Assembly: GCA_965230495.1 (NCBI GenBank)
Contig: OZ246004.1
Location: forward strand, 2,542,001 to 2,606,000
Reading direction: 5' to 3'
Origin: JACJYM01 sp965230495
Lineage (GTDB): Bacteria > Bacteroidota > Bacteroidia > Chitinophagales > Saprospiraceae
Length of the DNA stretch: 64,000 nucleotides
Position numbers and translations under genes: made by a program. Below, piece after piece: positions 26,613-38,400 of the stretch. The notes below the pieces were generated by a model. That model saw nothing but the letters and a program-made list of their open reading frames with translations, searched no databases and was not told the DNA's origin. Position 1 is the first letter of the stretch; each line of letters starts with the position of its first letter.

Positions 26613-26680
26613 CAAACATAAGGACAACTGTAAAGCTCAAACTAAACATTGTATGAAATGGATATTATCATGTACGAGTT
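26613..26680 (-). promoter_or_regulatory. LytTR-type double box and -7 element, MORN gene
   Basis: Minus strand: distal box AACTCGTACA (26680-26671), proximal ATTTCATACA (26659-26650), 21 bp apart. The proximal box starts 39 bp before a perfect -7 TATGTTTG (26620-26613), which lies 19 bp before the ATG at 26594. Confidence 0.75.
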
Positions 26681-26691
26681 TCCATTGACAT

Positions 26692-29600
26692 CTATTTAAT
26701 AACTGTCAAAGTCTTTTTAATAATAACACCGTTTACTTTAAGCACGTAAAAATATATTCCTCCCGGGTATCCTTCAGCTGTCCAATTGTTATCATAGTTT
26801 TCCATATAAAAAATACGATCTCCCCATCGATTATAAATCCACAATTCTGAATTTTCAACGATATCTTCAGTCGTAAACCTAAGTCCATCATTGCTACCAT
26901 CTCCATCGGGAGAAATGACATTGGTTTGGGTAATATGCTGAATGGCCTCATTGGTAATGAACAGTTGTGATATTATGCAATCAACACAATCAGGATCACA
27001 CACCTCATAATCCACAAATATGGAATCTGAAAAACTTTCGTTGATCACGAACTCAAATACGCCATCATTATAGCTGTACTCTTTTAAAATATCTGTGTGA
27101 GAAATAGATGTAATAGATGTCGAATATGCTGTAGGAAGTTCATCATTGGCTAAAAGGTCTATGGTATAATTTTGAGATACCTCTATTGTTATCTCATCCT
27201 TTTCAAGTAAATATTCGCACTCTTCCTTGAGGGCACAATTACAATTTTCATCGATAATTCCTTCTTGACCATCTAATAAGCAAGGAGCTCCGATTTGAGG
27301 TTCTCCATTACAGAAAGGTTCGATATTTCCTTGCCAAGGAAGGAGAGGGTTGTTTCTGAAATCATACTGACAACCTTGAAGCACATTACTGTTCCAACTA
27401 CAATCATAAAGCGTATCAGTAACAATAAAACATAATTCTTCCGGAAAGCATCCACTTAAATTATTATTATCCAAATTAATAATTTGTAATATTTTTAAAT
27501 CACCCAATTCCTCTGGTATAGGACCTTCTAATAAATTGTTTCTAAGAAACAAGAGCTCAAGGTTTTCAATCTGACCCAAGGTATTTGGAATGACACCTGT
27601 TAATGCATTATTATTTAACCAAAGCCTTCTGAGAACATTCATTTCTCCTATTGAAGGTGGAATCGTACCTGTAATATTGTTGTTGCTAAAATCTAACTCT
27701 ACCAGTCTTTTTAAATCACCAATTTGTTCAGGAATCGTCCCATTCAGATCATTATTATATAAATCAAATCTTTCCAACTCTGTCAATTCAACTAATTCAA
27801 CTGGAATATTACCCGATATTGAATTATTGTAAGCACTAAAAACTCTTAATTCTTTAAGTTTGCTTATCTCACTAAGAATTTCCCCAGATAAAGATTTATT
27901 CTGACCGATATACATTTCTTCCAAATTAACAAGTTGACCAATTTCGGAAGGAAGGTCATTTTCTAATAAGCATTGATCTAGATGAAGAATTTTTAACATT
28001 TTCAAATTGCCTATACTAGTGGGAATACTTCCACTTAGTTTATTACGTCTCAAGTATAAGAACTCCAATTTTTCTAGTTGACCAATTTCCGTAGGGATTA
28101 AGCCTACCAGATTATTTCCATCTAAAAGATAGTTAATCTCGCAATTATTTTCTCCATCCAAATCCAAACACACTACCCTATCATTCTCACATTGAATGCC
28201 ATACCATGTTCCATCACAGGGGTCACAATTTGTACCATTAACTCCATCTTTCCAACCATCATTGTTAAACCAATCGTCACCATTGGTAGAATTGTATAGG
28301 GATATTAGAGCCGGGAGATCAGGATGATTGCAGTCTTCATCTATCACTTCAAACTGCATACATTCTCCCCAAGAGGATTGCACGCAATCCAAAACACCAT
28401 CTTGAATACATACCGTATAGACACCCATTTGGCTCGGTAAAATGGTAAATCTATTTCCACTCTCGATATCAAAATCACTGCCAGAAGGATCCGTATATTT
28501 CCAATTAATCATGTCTTGTTCTGACAATGGAAATGACGAATGAAATGGCTCTATAGACACCTCCGTTCCCATTGTAATCTGGGGCATTTCGCAATCCATT
28601 ACTGGGTCCACAACACATAGCTCATCAATTTGGTATTCATACGGCACAAAATTTCCATCTATACCCACATCGTAATCACAAACAGTGCCAACAAATCCAT
28701 CCAATAAAATGACATAATATAATCCGGGTATCATCACATCTCCAGGAATGACTACATTATCTAATGGGTCAGGACCTGAACAAAATACTTCCATGTCCAA
28801 TGCCATACAGTTATTTTGGATCTCATACACCGCTACTTGAATTCCTTCCATATCACCTGCAGGACTCATACAATTGGATGCATTTATAAGAATATTATAA
28901 TTGCCACCACCGGCTATATATCCCATCCAAGATATATTATCTGTCACACCAAAGCCACTACAAAAGGGAGAAGGTCCATTATTGTTAAATTCAGGCATGG
29001 TGTAGCAATTTCCTTGCAATAAACTGAAATCACATATAGGATTATCAATAGCAAAGCTGCAATCTAGATAAGCGAAAGAATTTTCGAGACAGCCCGACTG
29101 ATAGGTACAAGAATGCGGAACAATAATATCTTCACAAACGCCATTGGGGTCGGAAACTACTAATTCTATATTTACCAACTCACCTTCCATTATATTTTCA
29201 AGCATAAAATTATTTCCATTGAGTATTCCTGATTGACCAGAAATTACATTTACACTATGAACAGCACCCACATCATTCCATGAGAAGGTAATAGAGCCTA
29301 ACTCTTGTGTGCATTGAATTGTAGGTGTCTCTATAGCAGGGTATTCGATTAATTCAATGGCTTCTTCGTAAAGACAACCCACTTGATCAATGGCGGTCAC
29401 ATAATAAAATCCAGAACCAGTAGGCACAAAACTTGCGTTCATATCTGTACCAGAATAAATTATCGTACCTAAATCATCTCGAATAATAATTTCATCATAA
29501 GAAATGATATTGAAAGGAGCCAGAGAAAACTGAACCTCGTCTCCAGCACAGTATTCATCGCTCAAAACATCTATCTCAAATCCCGGGTCATGGACAGTTA

Positions 29601-32460
29601 AATCCAATATGATACTATCTCCCCTACCACAGGATTCGGAATGTGCATAAAAGGTGATGGGGAAAGTTCCAGGCATATTAGCTTCAATATGAATATCTCC
29701 TCCTCCTAAGTCCGTCAAATCTACATTTGGTGAACAAAAGTCGCATTCCATATGAACCCTGGCATCAGAAATAGTCGAAGTATTAAAAGTAAAAGGCTCT
29801 GCCATGCAAACTTCTATCGTTTCTCCATTTTCGTGGTCCATAGATAGTGAAGCATATCCATATAATGTGGCTATGCCGTCATCAAAACTGTGTGTTTTAA
29901 TATTTAAGCTCGCATCCGCAAAAATGATATTCCCCGCGACTGAAGGCCCTAAATCCACCATAGAATTATCGCATTTATCAGATATAACTTTTAGTCGCAA
30001 CCTAAATAGTAAAGAACTTCCTTGAAGTGTTATGCTCTCAACATCTGGATGATTCCAAGTAAATGTGATCAAATCATCAAAAACAACATAAGAAAAGTTA
30101 GTAAAACCCGTCACATTTGAATTCAACATATCAATTTCTAAGAATTCCAATTGTGTGGTATCCCAATAGGTACCAAATTCAAATGCTGCAATCTCTGTAA
30201 AACCTTCAACTGTAAGATAAAAATCCAAAGTATCTCCTTGAGAACCTGAAGCATCATTGTAGGAAAGATTCACCTTGTTTGTTCTACAATCGCAATTGTC
30301 CTCTACATAATTTTTAACCACATCCGGCGTGTCTTCCCCATACGATTTAATAACACCTACTGTATCCTTATTTGGGCATATGACCCAAATTTGAGGTACT
30401 GCCTCAAAACAATTATCATTTATTAACTCTTGTTCTCCACCTTCAATTACATTTGGAAAAGAGTTATTATTTATAAAATCAAAAGAATGGTTAGATACCT
30501 CTTCAAAAGTAGTATTCCATGCTTCTAACATTATGGGTACTATTCCAACATTAGAAATAGATTCATAATCCATATAGTCATGCGAACTATACAACTCTTG
30601 GCAGGGGGGGCAATTGTAACCGTAGAATATCAACACACTTGCTATACAGTTTTCAGAATTTTCTTCAATCGAAATACCGACACCATCCCATGTGGTAAAG
30701 ACATAGTCTAAAGAATCTATCACCATACTAGCAATACAATAACAACTTTCATCATAATAATCGTTAGTAGTACAATTATTACTGTCATTACATGTATCTC
30801 CAACAGTACAATTTTTTACACATTCGCAATTATCATCTATTGTGCCTTCTTCTCCATTGATCTCACACGGTGCCCCCACTTGAGAATCTTGGCTTCCGTC
30901 GCTCATACAAAATTGGTCAAAATCTCCTTGCCAAGGAAGGAGAGGATTGTTTCCAAAATATACTACTTTGGAACAAAGATTCAAAAGATTTTGATCGAAG
31001 CAATCATCTAAATTGTTCCAACCTAAGTTTATCCTTTCGATATTAATTAAACTACCAAGATCAGAAGGGATTTTTCCTTCGATATTATTTCTCGTAACTT
31101 CCAATTCTCTTAAATTACTAAGCTGAATTAAATCTTGAGGGAATAATCCTTCTAGGCCACATGAGTTTGCTTGAAAATAAACAAGGTTCTCTAAGTTACC
31201 CAAGGATGGTGGTATTGATCCATTAAAATTATTTCTCGAAAGAAATATATTCTCTACATTGGATAAGCTCCCAATATTCTGAGGAATAGGTCCGCTTAAT
31301 CCGTTATCAGTTAGATTTAATAATTTTAAAGCGATCAAATTACCAAGGTTCTCATGAATTATTCCACTAAGCTGATTGTTATCAAGATTCAATATTTCCA
31401 ACTTGCTCAGTTTGTAAAAAGTTAGCGGAATACTCCCTGAAATATTATTCACAGCTAGATTGAGTACTTTTAACTCGCTTAAATCGCCTATTTCTTTTGG
31501 TATTTTACCATTTAACAGATTTCCTTGACTACTCGATCCTGAACAATTTGGAAAGCCGCTTAAATCAATACACGTAACTCTATCGTTTTCACATTCAATT
31601 CCATACCAATTTCCATCACAGGGATCACAGGATTGTCCCCAAGGACTGACATTGTCCTGGGTATTGGCCCATTGATTACCATTAGTGCTATTATACAATG
31701 CCATTAAAGGGTAATAATCCTGATGTACGTCTCCTATATTCGGAATGGTATAGGAACAATTTTCATTGCATTCAAAAACAAGTGTATTGTTCAAATCGAA
31801 AGGATAATCATTCAAAAAACAATCTGGGTTAATATTTCCACTATCATCAATAGTAAGATGGCAAGTATCTTGAAGAATACCATTTTTGGCATAAAACTCT
31901 ATGATTCCTTCCGTGCACTTAAATTTTTCAAAGATATATTGATCAGCAGTTTCAAAAACTTTGTAATAATAATCAGCCGGAAATTCAAAACAAGTACTAG
32001 CACAACAAAAAGAATCTACTTCAAAAACTATCTTATCTTCTATCCATCCTTTGCAAGTGTTACTTCCACATTCAGGATACTCATCCCCACAACTCCATAA
32101 TTGAACTACATTTTCCACCTCAAGATCATCAGGTGTACACCAAAAGGCCAATTGAGTTGATTCACATTCCTGAAGTAAATCACCTTGACAAGTATAAGTA
32201 TTCCAAAATCCATAGCTACTAACAAAACCATCGCTACAAGATGTATAGAGTTGAACTACATCAGTGTTGCCTAATTCTCCAATTTGCATCCCATATATGC
32301 AATCAAAACCGTTTCCATCCGGACCACAAGTCCATCCCAGATTCTCAATTTCAGCAATCACCCAATCTTCACACAAAATCTCTTCTGTCGTTCCACATTG
32401 TGAAAATCCACTCCCATTTAATAATACATTTATTGCTAAGACAAGTATTGCTCTTCTCAT
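26692..32460 (-). CDS. Giant T9SS surface protein with two LRR cassettes, thioredoxin-like and cohesin-like domains
   Basis: 1922 aa. Signal peptide at the N terminus (ends NGSGFSQ); a Cys-rich region; a plant-type LRR cassette with N-cap (about 245-515: WYGIECENDRV, GNLIALKLLNLTDNGLSGPIP); a thioredoxin-like segment with CPPC (about 615); a cohesin-like domain (about 732-845); Ig-like and Cys-rich modules; a second homologous LRR cassette (about 1380-1715: WYGIQCENDRV, IGQLEKLEFLYLRRNKLSGSIP); and a type B sorting domain (about 1840-1922). The ATG overlaps the TGA of the preceding giant gene (ATGA). Likely displayed on the surface for adhesion or recognition; ligand unknown. Confidence 0.88.
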   Translation of the reverse strand: MRRAILVLAINVLLNGSGFSQCGTTEEILCEDWVIAEIENLGWTCGPDGNGFDCIYGMQIGELGNTDVVQLYTSCSDGFVSSYGFWNTYTCQGDLLQECESTQLAFWCTPDDLEVENVVQLWSCGDEYPECGSNTCKGWIEDKIVFEVDSFCCASTCFEFPADYYYKVFETADQYIFEKFKCTEGIIEFYAKNGILQDTCHLTIDDSGNINPDCFLNDYPFDLNNTLVFECNENCSYTIPNIGDVHQDYYPLMALYNSTNGNQWANTQDNVSPWGQSCDPCDGNWYGIECENDRVTCIDLSGFPNCSGSSSQGNLLNGKIPKEIGDLSELKVLNLAVNNISGSIPLTFYKLSKLEILNLDNNQLSGIIHENLGNLIALKLLNLTDNGLSGPIPQNIGSLSNVENIFLSRNNFNGSIPPSLGNLENLVYFQANSCGLEGLFPQDLIQLSNLRELEVTRNNIEGKIPSDLGSLINIERINLGWNNLDDCFDQNLLNLCSKVVYFGNNPLLPWQGDFDQFCMSDGSQDSQVGAPCEINGEEGTIDDNCECVKNCTVGDTCNDSNNCTTNDYYDESCYCIASMVIDSLDYVFTTWDGVGISIEENSENCIASVLIFYGYNCPPCQELYSSHDYMDYESISNVGIVPIMLEAWNTTFEEVSNHSFDFINNNSFPNVIEGGEQELINDNCFEAVPQIWVICPNKDTVGVIKSYGEDTPDVVKNYVEDNCDCRTNKVNLSYNDASGSQGDTLDFYLTVEGFTEIAAFEFGTYWDTTQLEFLEIDMLNSNVTGFTNFSYVVFDDLITFTWNHPDVESITLQGSSLLFRLRLKVISDKCDNSMVDLGPSVAGNIIFADASLNIKTHSFDDGIATLYGYASLSMDHENGETIEVCMAEPFTFNTSTISDARVHMECDFCSPNVDLTDLGGGDIHIEANMPGTFPITFYAHSESCGRGDSIILDLTVHDPGFEIDVLSDEYCAGDEVQFSLAPFNIISYDEIIIRDDLGTIIYSGTDMNASFVPTGSGFYYVTAIDQVGCLYEEAIELIEYPAIETPTIQCTQELGSITFSWNDVGAVHSVNVISGQSGILNGNNFMLENIMEGELVNIELVVSDPNGVCEDIIVPHSCTYQSGCLENSFAYLDCSFAIDNPICDFSLLQGNCYTMPEFNNNGPSPFCSGFGVTDNISWMGYIAGGGNYNILINASNCMSPAGDMEGIQVAVYEIQNNCMALDMEVFCSGPDPLDNVVIPGDVMIPGLYYVILLDGFVGTVCDYDVGIDGNFVPYEYQIDELCVVDPVMDCEMPQITMGTEVSIEPFHSSFPLSEQDMINWKYTDPSGSDFDIESGNRFTILPSQMGVYTVCIQDGVLDCVQSSWGECMQFEVIDEDCNHPDLPALISLYNSTNGDDWFNNDGWKDGVNGTNCDPCDGTWYGIQCENDRVVCLDLDGENNCEINYLLDGNNLVGLIPTEIGQLEKLEFLYLRRNKLSGSIPTSIGNLKMLKILHLDQCLLENDLPSEIGQLVNLEEMYIGQNKSLSGEILSEISKLKELRVFSAYNNSISGNIPVELVELTELERFDLYNNDLNGTIPEQIGDLKRLVELDFSNNNITGTIPPSIGEMNVLRRLWLNNNALTGVIPNTLGQIENLELLFLRNNLLEGPIPEELGDLKILQIINLDNNNLSGCFPEELCFIVTDTLYDCSWNSNVLQGCQYDFRNNPLLPWQGNIEPFCNGEPQIGAPCLLDGQEGIIDENCNCALKEECEYLLEKDEITIEVSQNYTIDLLANDELPTAYSTSITSISHTDILKEYSYNDGVFEFVINESFSDSIFVDYEVCDPDCVDCIISQLFITNEAIQHITQTNVISPDGDGSNDGLRFTTEDIVENSELWIYNRWGDRIFYMENYDNNWTAEGYPGGIYFYVLKVNGVIIKKTLTVIK

Positions 32461-35400
32461 TTCACCACTGTTAAAGTTTTCCGAATATCGACGCCATTTA
32501 CTCTAAATACATAATAATAAATACCCCCCGGGTAACCATCTGCAGACCAACTATTGTCATAGTCTTTCATATGAAAAATACGATCTCCCCACCGATTGTA
32601 AATCCATAATTCAGAGTTTTCAATGACATCATTAATTGTAAATCTTAACGTCTCATTGCTTCCATCACCATTGGGTGTGATAATATTGGTTTGTGTGACA
32701 TTTTTGAGGGCTTCATTCATCAATGCCAGCCTTCCCTCCGCACATTCAGAACAATCGACTTTGCATACCTGATAAGTCACGTAAAGGGTGTCGAAGAATT
32801 GTTCTGTTATTTCCAAATCTAGATCTCCTTCGTCCTTTTCATCCCAGACTTTGATGATATTATCAGAAATGTTCTCCACTTGCCAATTAATATCTAAAGG
32901 TAATATATCGTTTTCAAGTACATTTATCGTAGTAATCTCTCCCACTTCGATAAATGCAAAATCATCATTACATAACATATTGCATTCACTATCCGTGATA
33001 CAATTGCACTCGTTATCTAATATACCAGGAAATCCGTTGGCATCCATGCAGTCTTCCCCGGGATACCCCGTGCTGTAAATTGGAATTGTACTCAAAAAAT
33101 CACACCCATTAAGGTCTGTGGTCATTAAGTCTAATTGGTTAATTCCTTCTGGAAGAAGTTTTATTGAAGAAGATGTTTCGCCTGTTTGCCATAAAATATC
33201 ACTAAAATTTTCCTGATTCTCAATAGAAATATGGATGCTGTCTGAATTATTACAATAACCATTTCCAGATACTATAGGTAGTATAGCTTCATATATTTGT
33301 ATGGTTACAGATACTTCATTTTGACATGGTGCGGGTTGCGGATCTGGAACTTCATAAATTAAGCTATGTGTACCTATATTGACATTACTGAGATCAATCA
33401 TATTATCTACAATCGTAACACTGGTTGAACTCCAAATACCTCCTGATCTTTTTGTCTCAAAATCTCTAAGATCTATTGTACCCTCATGATTACAAAAATT
33501 AGGAACGGTCATAACTGGTAAATCGTCGCAATTTGTACAATCAACCGTCAATGCAAAAGGATATCGCCTTTCTTCGCAAGGAGAAATACTTGACACCACA
33601 TATTCAAAATTAAATACATCTCCAAGATTTACCCCATTGGATTCATCAAAAGATACCATAGTAGGATTGGATAAATCTATGCTTACAGGCCCTCCTACTT
33701 GCACCCAGTTGCCATCTGCATCATAGGGAGCTGAGGCATCAACTAAAGAATCAAAATTGTAGATATTCGTATTTCCATCCTGATCATTATTACAAATGAT
33801 ATCATTTACATTCAGTAAATTTCCAACTTTCTGTTCGGCTATATGCAATAATACACAAGTGTCTTGAGGACAAGAGCTTGATGAAGGCTCCGGAACGAAA
33901 TTATAACAAATTTGATAATCTCCCGGCTCCCTCATTGGATCAAATAAATCACCCGGTTCCACACCGATGGTCAAAGCGTTGAAGAAAACCTGCCACTGCC
34001 CCTGATCTGCCCCCGGCTCTAGCAAACTATTTAAATCAAGTAGTGCCGAACCCTCATTACACAAAGTATCAGGTGCCATTAATCCGGCATATAAACAATC
34101 ACAATCATCAATAATTACATTGACATCGACTGATACAGGAGAACAAATATTGACATTGGAAATAGAATAATTAAAAGTATATAAATCACCAATGCTCGCT
34201 CCTTCAAAATCGACCTCTCCATTCATTTCGATATTGATAGGAGATCCTACTATTTGGCTCCAAACACCTCCCGAGGTATATCCAGTATCCAACAAATCAT
34301 ATAAATTGAGAATAGCAGTTCCAGTTCCAGCCGAAGTATTGCATACGTGTCCATCCATTCCAGTTTCTGCAACAGGTTGTTGTTCAATTAAGACAGTAGT
34401 CGTCCACTCCGTTGGACAATTCTCTCCGGGATCTTCATTAAAAGTGAATACTAAATCGTAAAGTCCGGATGGCAAAATAGACGGATTTAGGTTGTTATTA
34501 GAAAGATTGCCATTGGGTACTGTCATATTCGGTCCATCGACAGGACTACTCCATGTCCCAGATAGTCCATTACTATTTGGGTTAATCAAAGTATTCAAAT
34601 CTAATGATGTCAAACTGCCATTACAAAGGGTATCCGTATTTAACTCAACAATAGGACAATTACAATCAACTACGGTTATCGTCACCGTTGCCATAGCTTC
34701 TTGACATGGACTCATGGCATTATTCGTGGTATATGTAAACTGAAAACTTTCTCCCATACTTCTACCGATAGTATTCACAACTGGTAAATTTGCATCAATA
34801 AGCATACCCTCTGTCTGTTGCCAATCTCCAGAATCACTATCCATCGACAACAACGAATTGAGATCGATTTCATAATCTCCTAGATTATTGTCTTCACCAC
34901 ATAAGTTGACTTGAGCATTTATAAGAGAAATCATTGGGGCTTCAACCTCCATAATTTGGAATATCGTATCCGAAGGACAATTCCCATCATCTATGGTCAA
35001 AGTATATTCTCCCGCTTGGTTAATTTCTAATACATTGGTGCTACCCATTATCATGTTTTGATATAACCACTCGAATTGGTAATCAGGAATATTGGGTGTA
35101 CTGATGATTGTACTTCCTTGCTCACAGAAAGTTAATTCTCCAGACAAATTGAATGTTACATCACCAGTTACCTCTACCTGCCAAGTTCCTATATTCTCAC
35201 ATCCGTTAGCTTCGGTCGCAGTTACAGAATAACTTGTTGTTGAACTTGGGCTAACCAAAATATCTGAAGTCATCTCGGATGTACTCCATTCAAATGAATT
35301 GTAATCACTGGCATTATCTACTTGGATATTAGCTGGGTCTCCCGCACAAATTTCATTATCTCCGCTTAGCTGTACTTCGGTGCCATCTTGGGGGATGATA

Positions 35401-38400
35401 GTCAGTTGATCCGAGACATTGCTACAAAAGTAAGTTTGATCAATGATCTCTGCATAAAAACAATTATTAATGGTAATGTCCACATTTTCGAATACGGTCA
35501 TGCCCAACCCTGTTTCCGATCCAATAAGTTCATCTTGACAATTATATAAATTGATCTCACTGTTAGTAAAATATTCTACAGTAATATCAACCACAGTCGC
35601 TCCACAAGCAATATCCGAAGAAGTAAAAGAACCTATAATGGGTTGATCTTCAATTTCTATATCGATGCATTCTTGTCTTTCACAATTATTATTTTCAATA
35701 ATGTTGACACATAATTGTCCCATTGTTAGCGTTGAGAATTCATTATCAATGATATAATGATAGTCACCTTCATACCCAATTAACCCCGGTGCGTTTGATA
35801 AATCCCAATTTATACTTTCATTACCTGATAAATTAGCATTATTTATTTCAATAATATACTGTGGATCATTAGAGTCAAAAATTCCTTTGCATATTTGATA
35901 AGGATCGTTTTGAATAAAAGAAAAGTCAGGTAATGGATTGACGGTGATATTAATGTCAGAAATACCAGTGCAACTATTATCATCGGTCACCGTGACCATA
36001 TACATGTCTTCAGTAGAAACCATAATATTACTTCCTATCTCAGACGTAGACCATTCATAACTATAATTTCCAGAGCCTCCTATCCCGGATGCAGTGAGCA
36101 ATACTGTCTCACCCTCACATATTTCTGATGATGGGTCTGGAATTATCACAACAGATGGATTCTCATTAATATTAATAACCAAAGGGGCACCAATAGAATT
36201 AGGAGGACATCCATCATTATCCACAATGCTAAAAATTTCAAAACTATTATTTCCGAGTACCGGGAATACTGTTCGAGTGTCTCCATCTTGAATGGTTTCA
36301 TTTGTTCCATTGGTCCAGGTAACAGTATAGTTTATACCTGGTGTTCCATCCTCTATAACAAAGGTCAATTCAGCACTTTCTCCTTCACAAACATTAAAAG
36401 GACCTGCAATATAGGCATGGTATAATGGGCAGGGCAAAACCACTTCTGAGCATGCAGAAAATTCAGAAGTATTGCCATTAGGATCGGTAACTGATGCGGT
36501 TACAACATCTCCAGCATTCAAAGCTCCAGAGGGATTCCAAGACCAATTTCCAGAAGCATCAGCACCTACCGAAGCGAGATAATCCTTGCCTTGTCCCAGC
36601 GTAAATTCACAATCTGTACAGCCTTGATCTACTAAAAATATTTCAATTGTTCCGTTAGATACTGAAGTTCCCGAAATAAGATCAGTTTCGCTTACTATTA
36701 TAGATGGTTTTGATATACCATTATTACCACCATTAGGAATACTTATACCATAATTATCATTGCAATAAATAGAATTATTAGTAATAGTCAATCCAGATAC
36801 TGAAGATATTAATTGAATACCATATAAATTATTATAAATCTCATTACTTGTAATTGTTCCAATACTGCTATCAGTATAGTATATACCGAAATTAGAATTG
36901 TTGAAAATCTCACAATTTTGTATCAAAATTTCATCACCAAACGCAATTGATATCCCAATATTAGAACAATCCGTAATTTCGCAATTTGAAACTATAAGAT
37001 TGTCTGATGCCAAAATTAGTCCTATCTCAAAATTCCTAACGAACACATTATCTATAGTGATATTATCTGCCTTCAAATTGAGTCCATCAACAACTAAATT
37101 TACACCATCAATAACAATGTTATTTCCATTAATTTGTATTCCTTGGTCTGTTATATCGGGCAGCTCAGAAACTATATCAATAGTACCTGAAATAGTCACA
37201 TTAATTATGTCTAAAATGGGATCTGCATTGGCACATTCAATTGCATTTCTTAGAGATCCGGGACCAGAGTCATTTGTATTTGTAACTTCTATCGTCGTTC
37301 CTCCATTAGTAGTTATACAACTTGAACATCCTGCCTCTACCTCCGGTTCGTTATTACAACCTGTGCTATTACTTGAAATATTTGCCGAACCCGGATTTAG
37401 ATCTATCCAATCACATATTGATTGAACGGAACAGAAATCTAGAACATCGTTTCCACTTAAAGTCACCGCTGTTATTCCAACGGGTTCAATATTATCCAAA
37501 CCGGAAAGGGAAGTAAGTGACGTATTATTTTGAATATTAACAAAACCTGTGATGGTTGTTATCCCTAATAATCCAGAAATATCGGTCAAATTTTCATTAT
37601 TATGAATACCTATATCTCCAACAGAAGTCACCGAAGAAAGTGCATCAAGATTTGACAAACTAGCATTGGAAGCGATGTAGAGCTCATCTCCGATAGATGT
37701 AATATTATTAAGCCCTGAAAGATTTATCAAACTGGCATTGTCATTTATTGAAAGATCTCCCATCAACCCTCCCGATACCCCTGATAGTTGACTAATGTTT
37801 GTAAGATTCGGGCAATTCACAATCCCAAGATTCCAGTCCACCGTATTTAAAGAAGTTAAACCAGAGAGACTAGTCATGGCATCATTGGAATTAACAGCAA
37901 AACTGTGTGCTGAATTGAGAGAAGATAACCCTGTAAGATTCGTTAGTTGATCACAGTTCACAACGCTTAAAGGCCCGGATGTAGTTAAACTACTTAACCA
38001 ATTTAGATTTGATATGTTGGGTAAATTTAATGCAGTAACATCATCATTTGCAGTTGTAAAGTTGTTGAATCCTGATATCGTTGTAAGATTTGGGTTATTG
38101 TCAATAATATGTTGTCCATCAATAGTTGAAAAAGATCCTCCAATATTTATAGAACTCAATGAATTGTTGTCATTAATCCTTACATGACTATTAAATGAAG
38201 AGTTATTGTTGGTTAGATCTACTGAGGTTAAAGCATCATTTTCCCATATAATTATAGATCCAATTTCGGTCAAATTATGAAGACCAAATGTGGATATCAA
38301 CAAGTCATTATCTTCTATAGTCAGTGTACCTCCCACTGAAGTTATAACACTTAAAGGAGATAAATCGGTAATAGCACTTGATGTAATTCCGTCAATCTGA

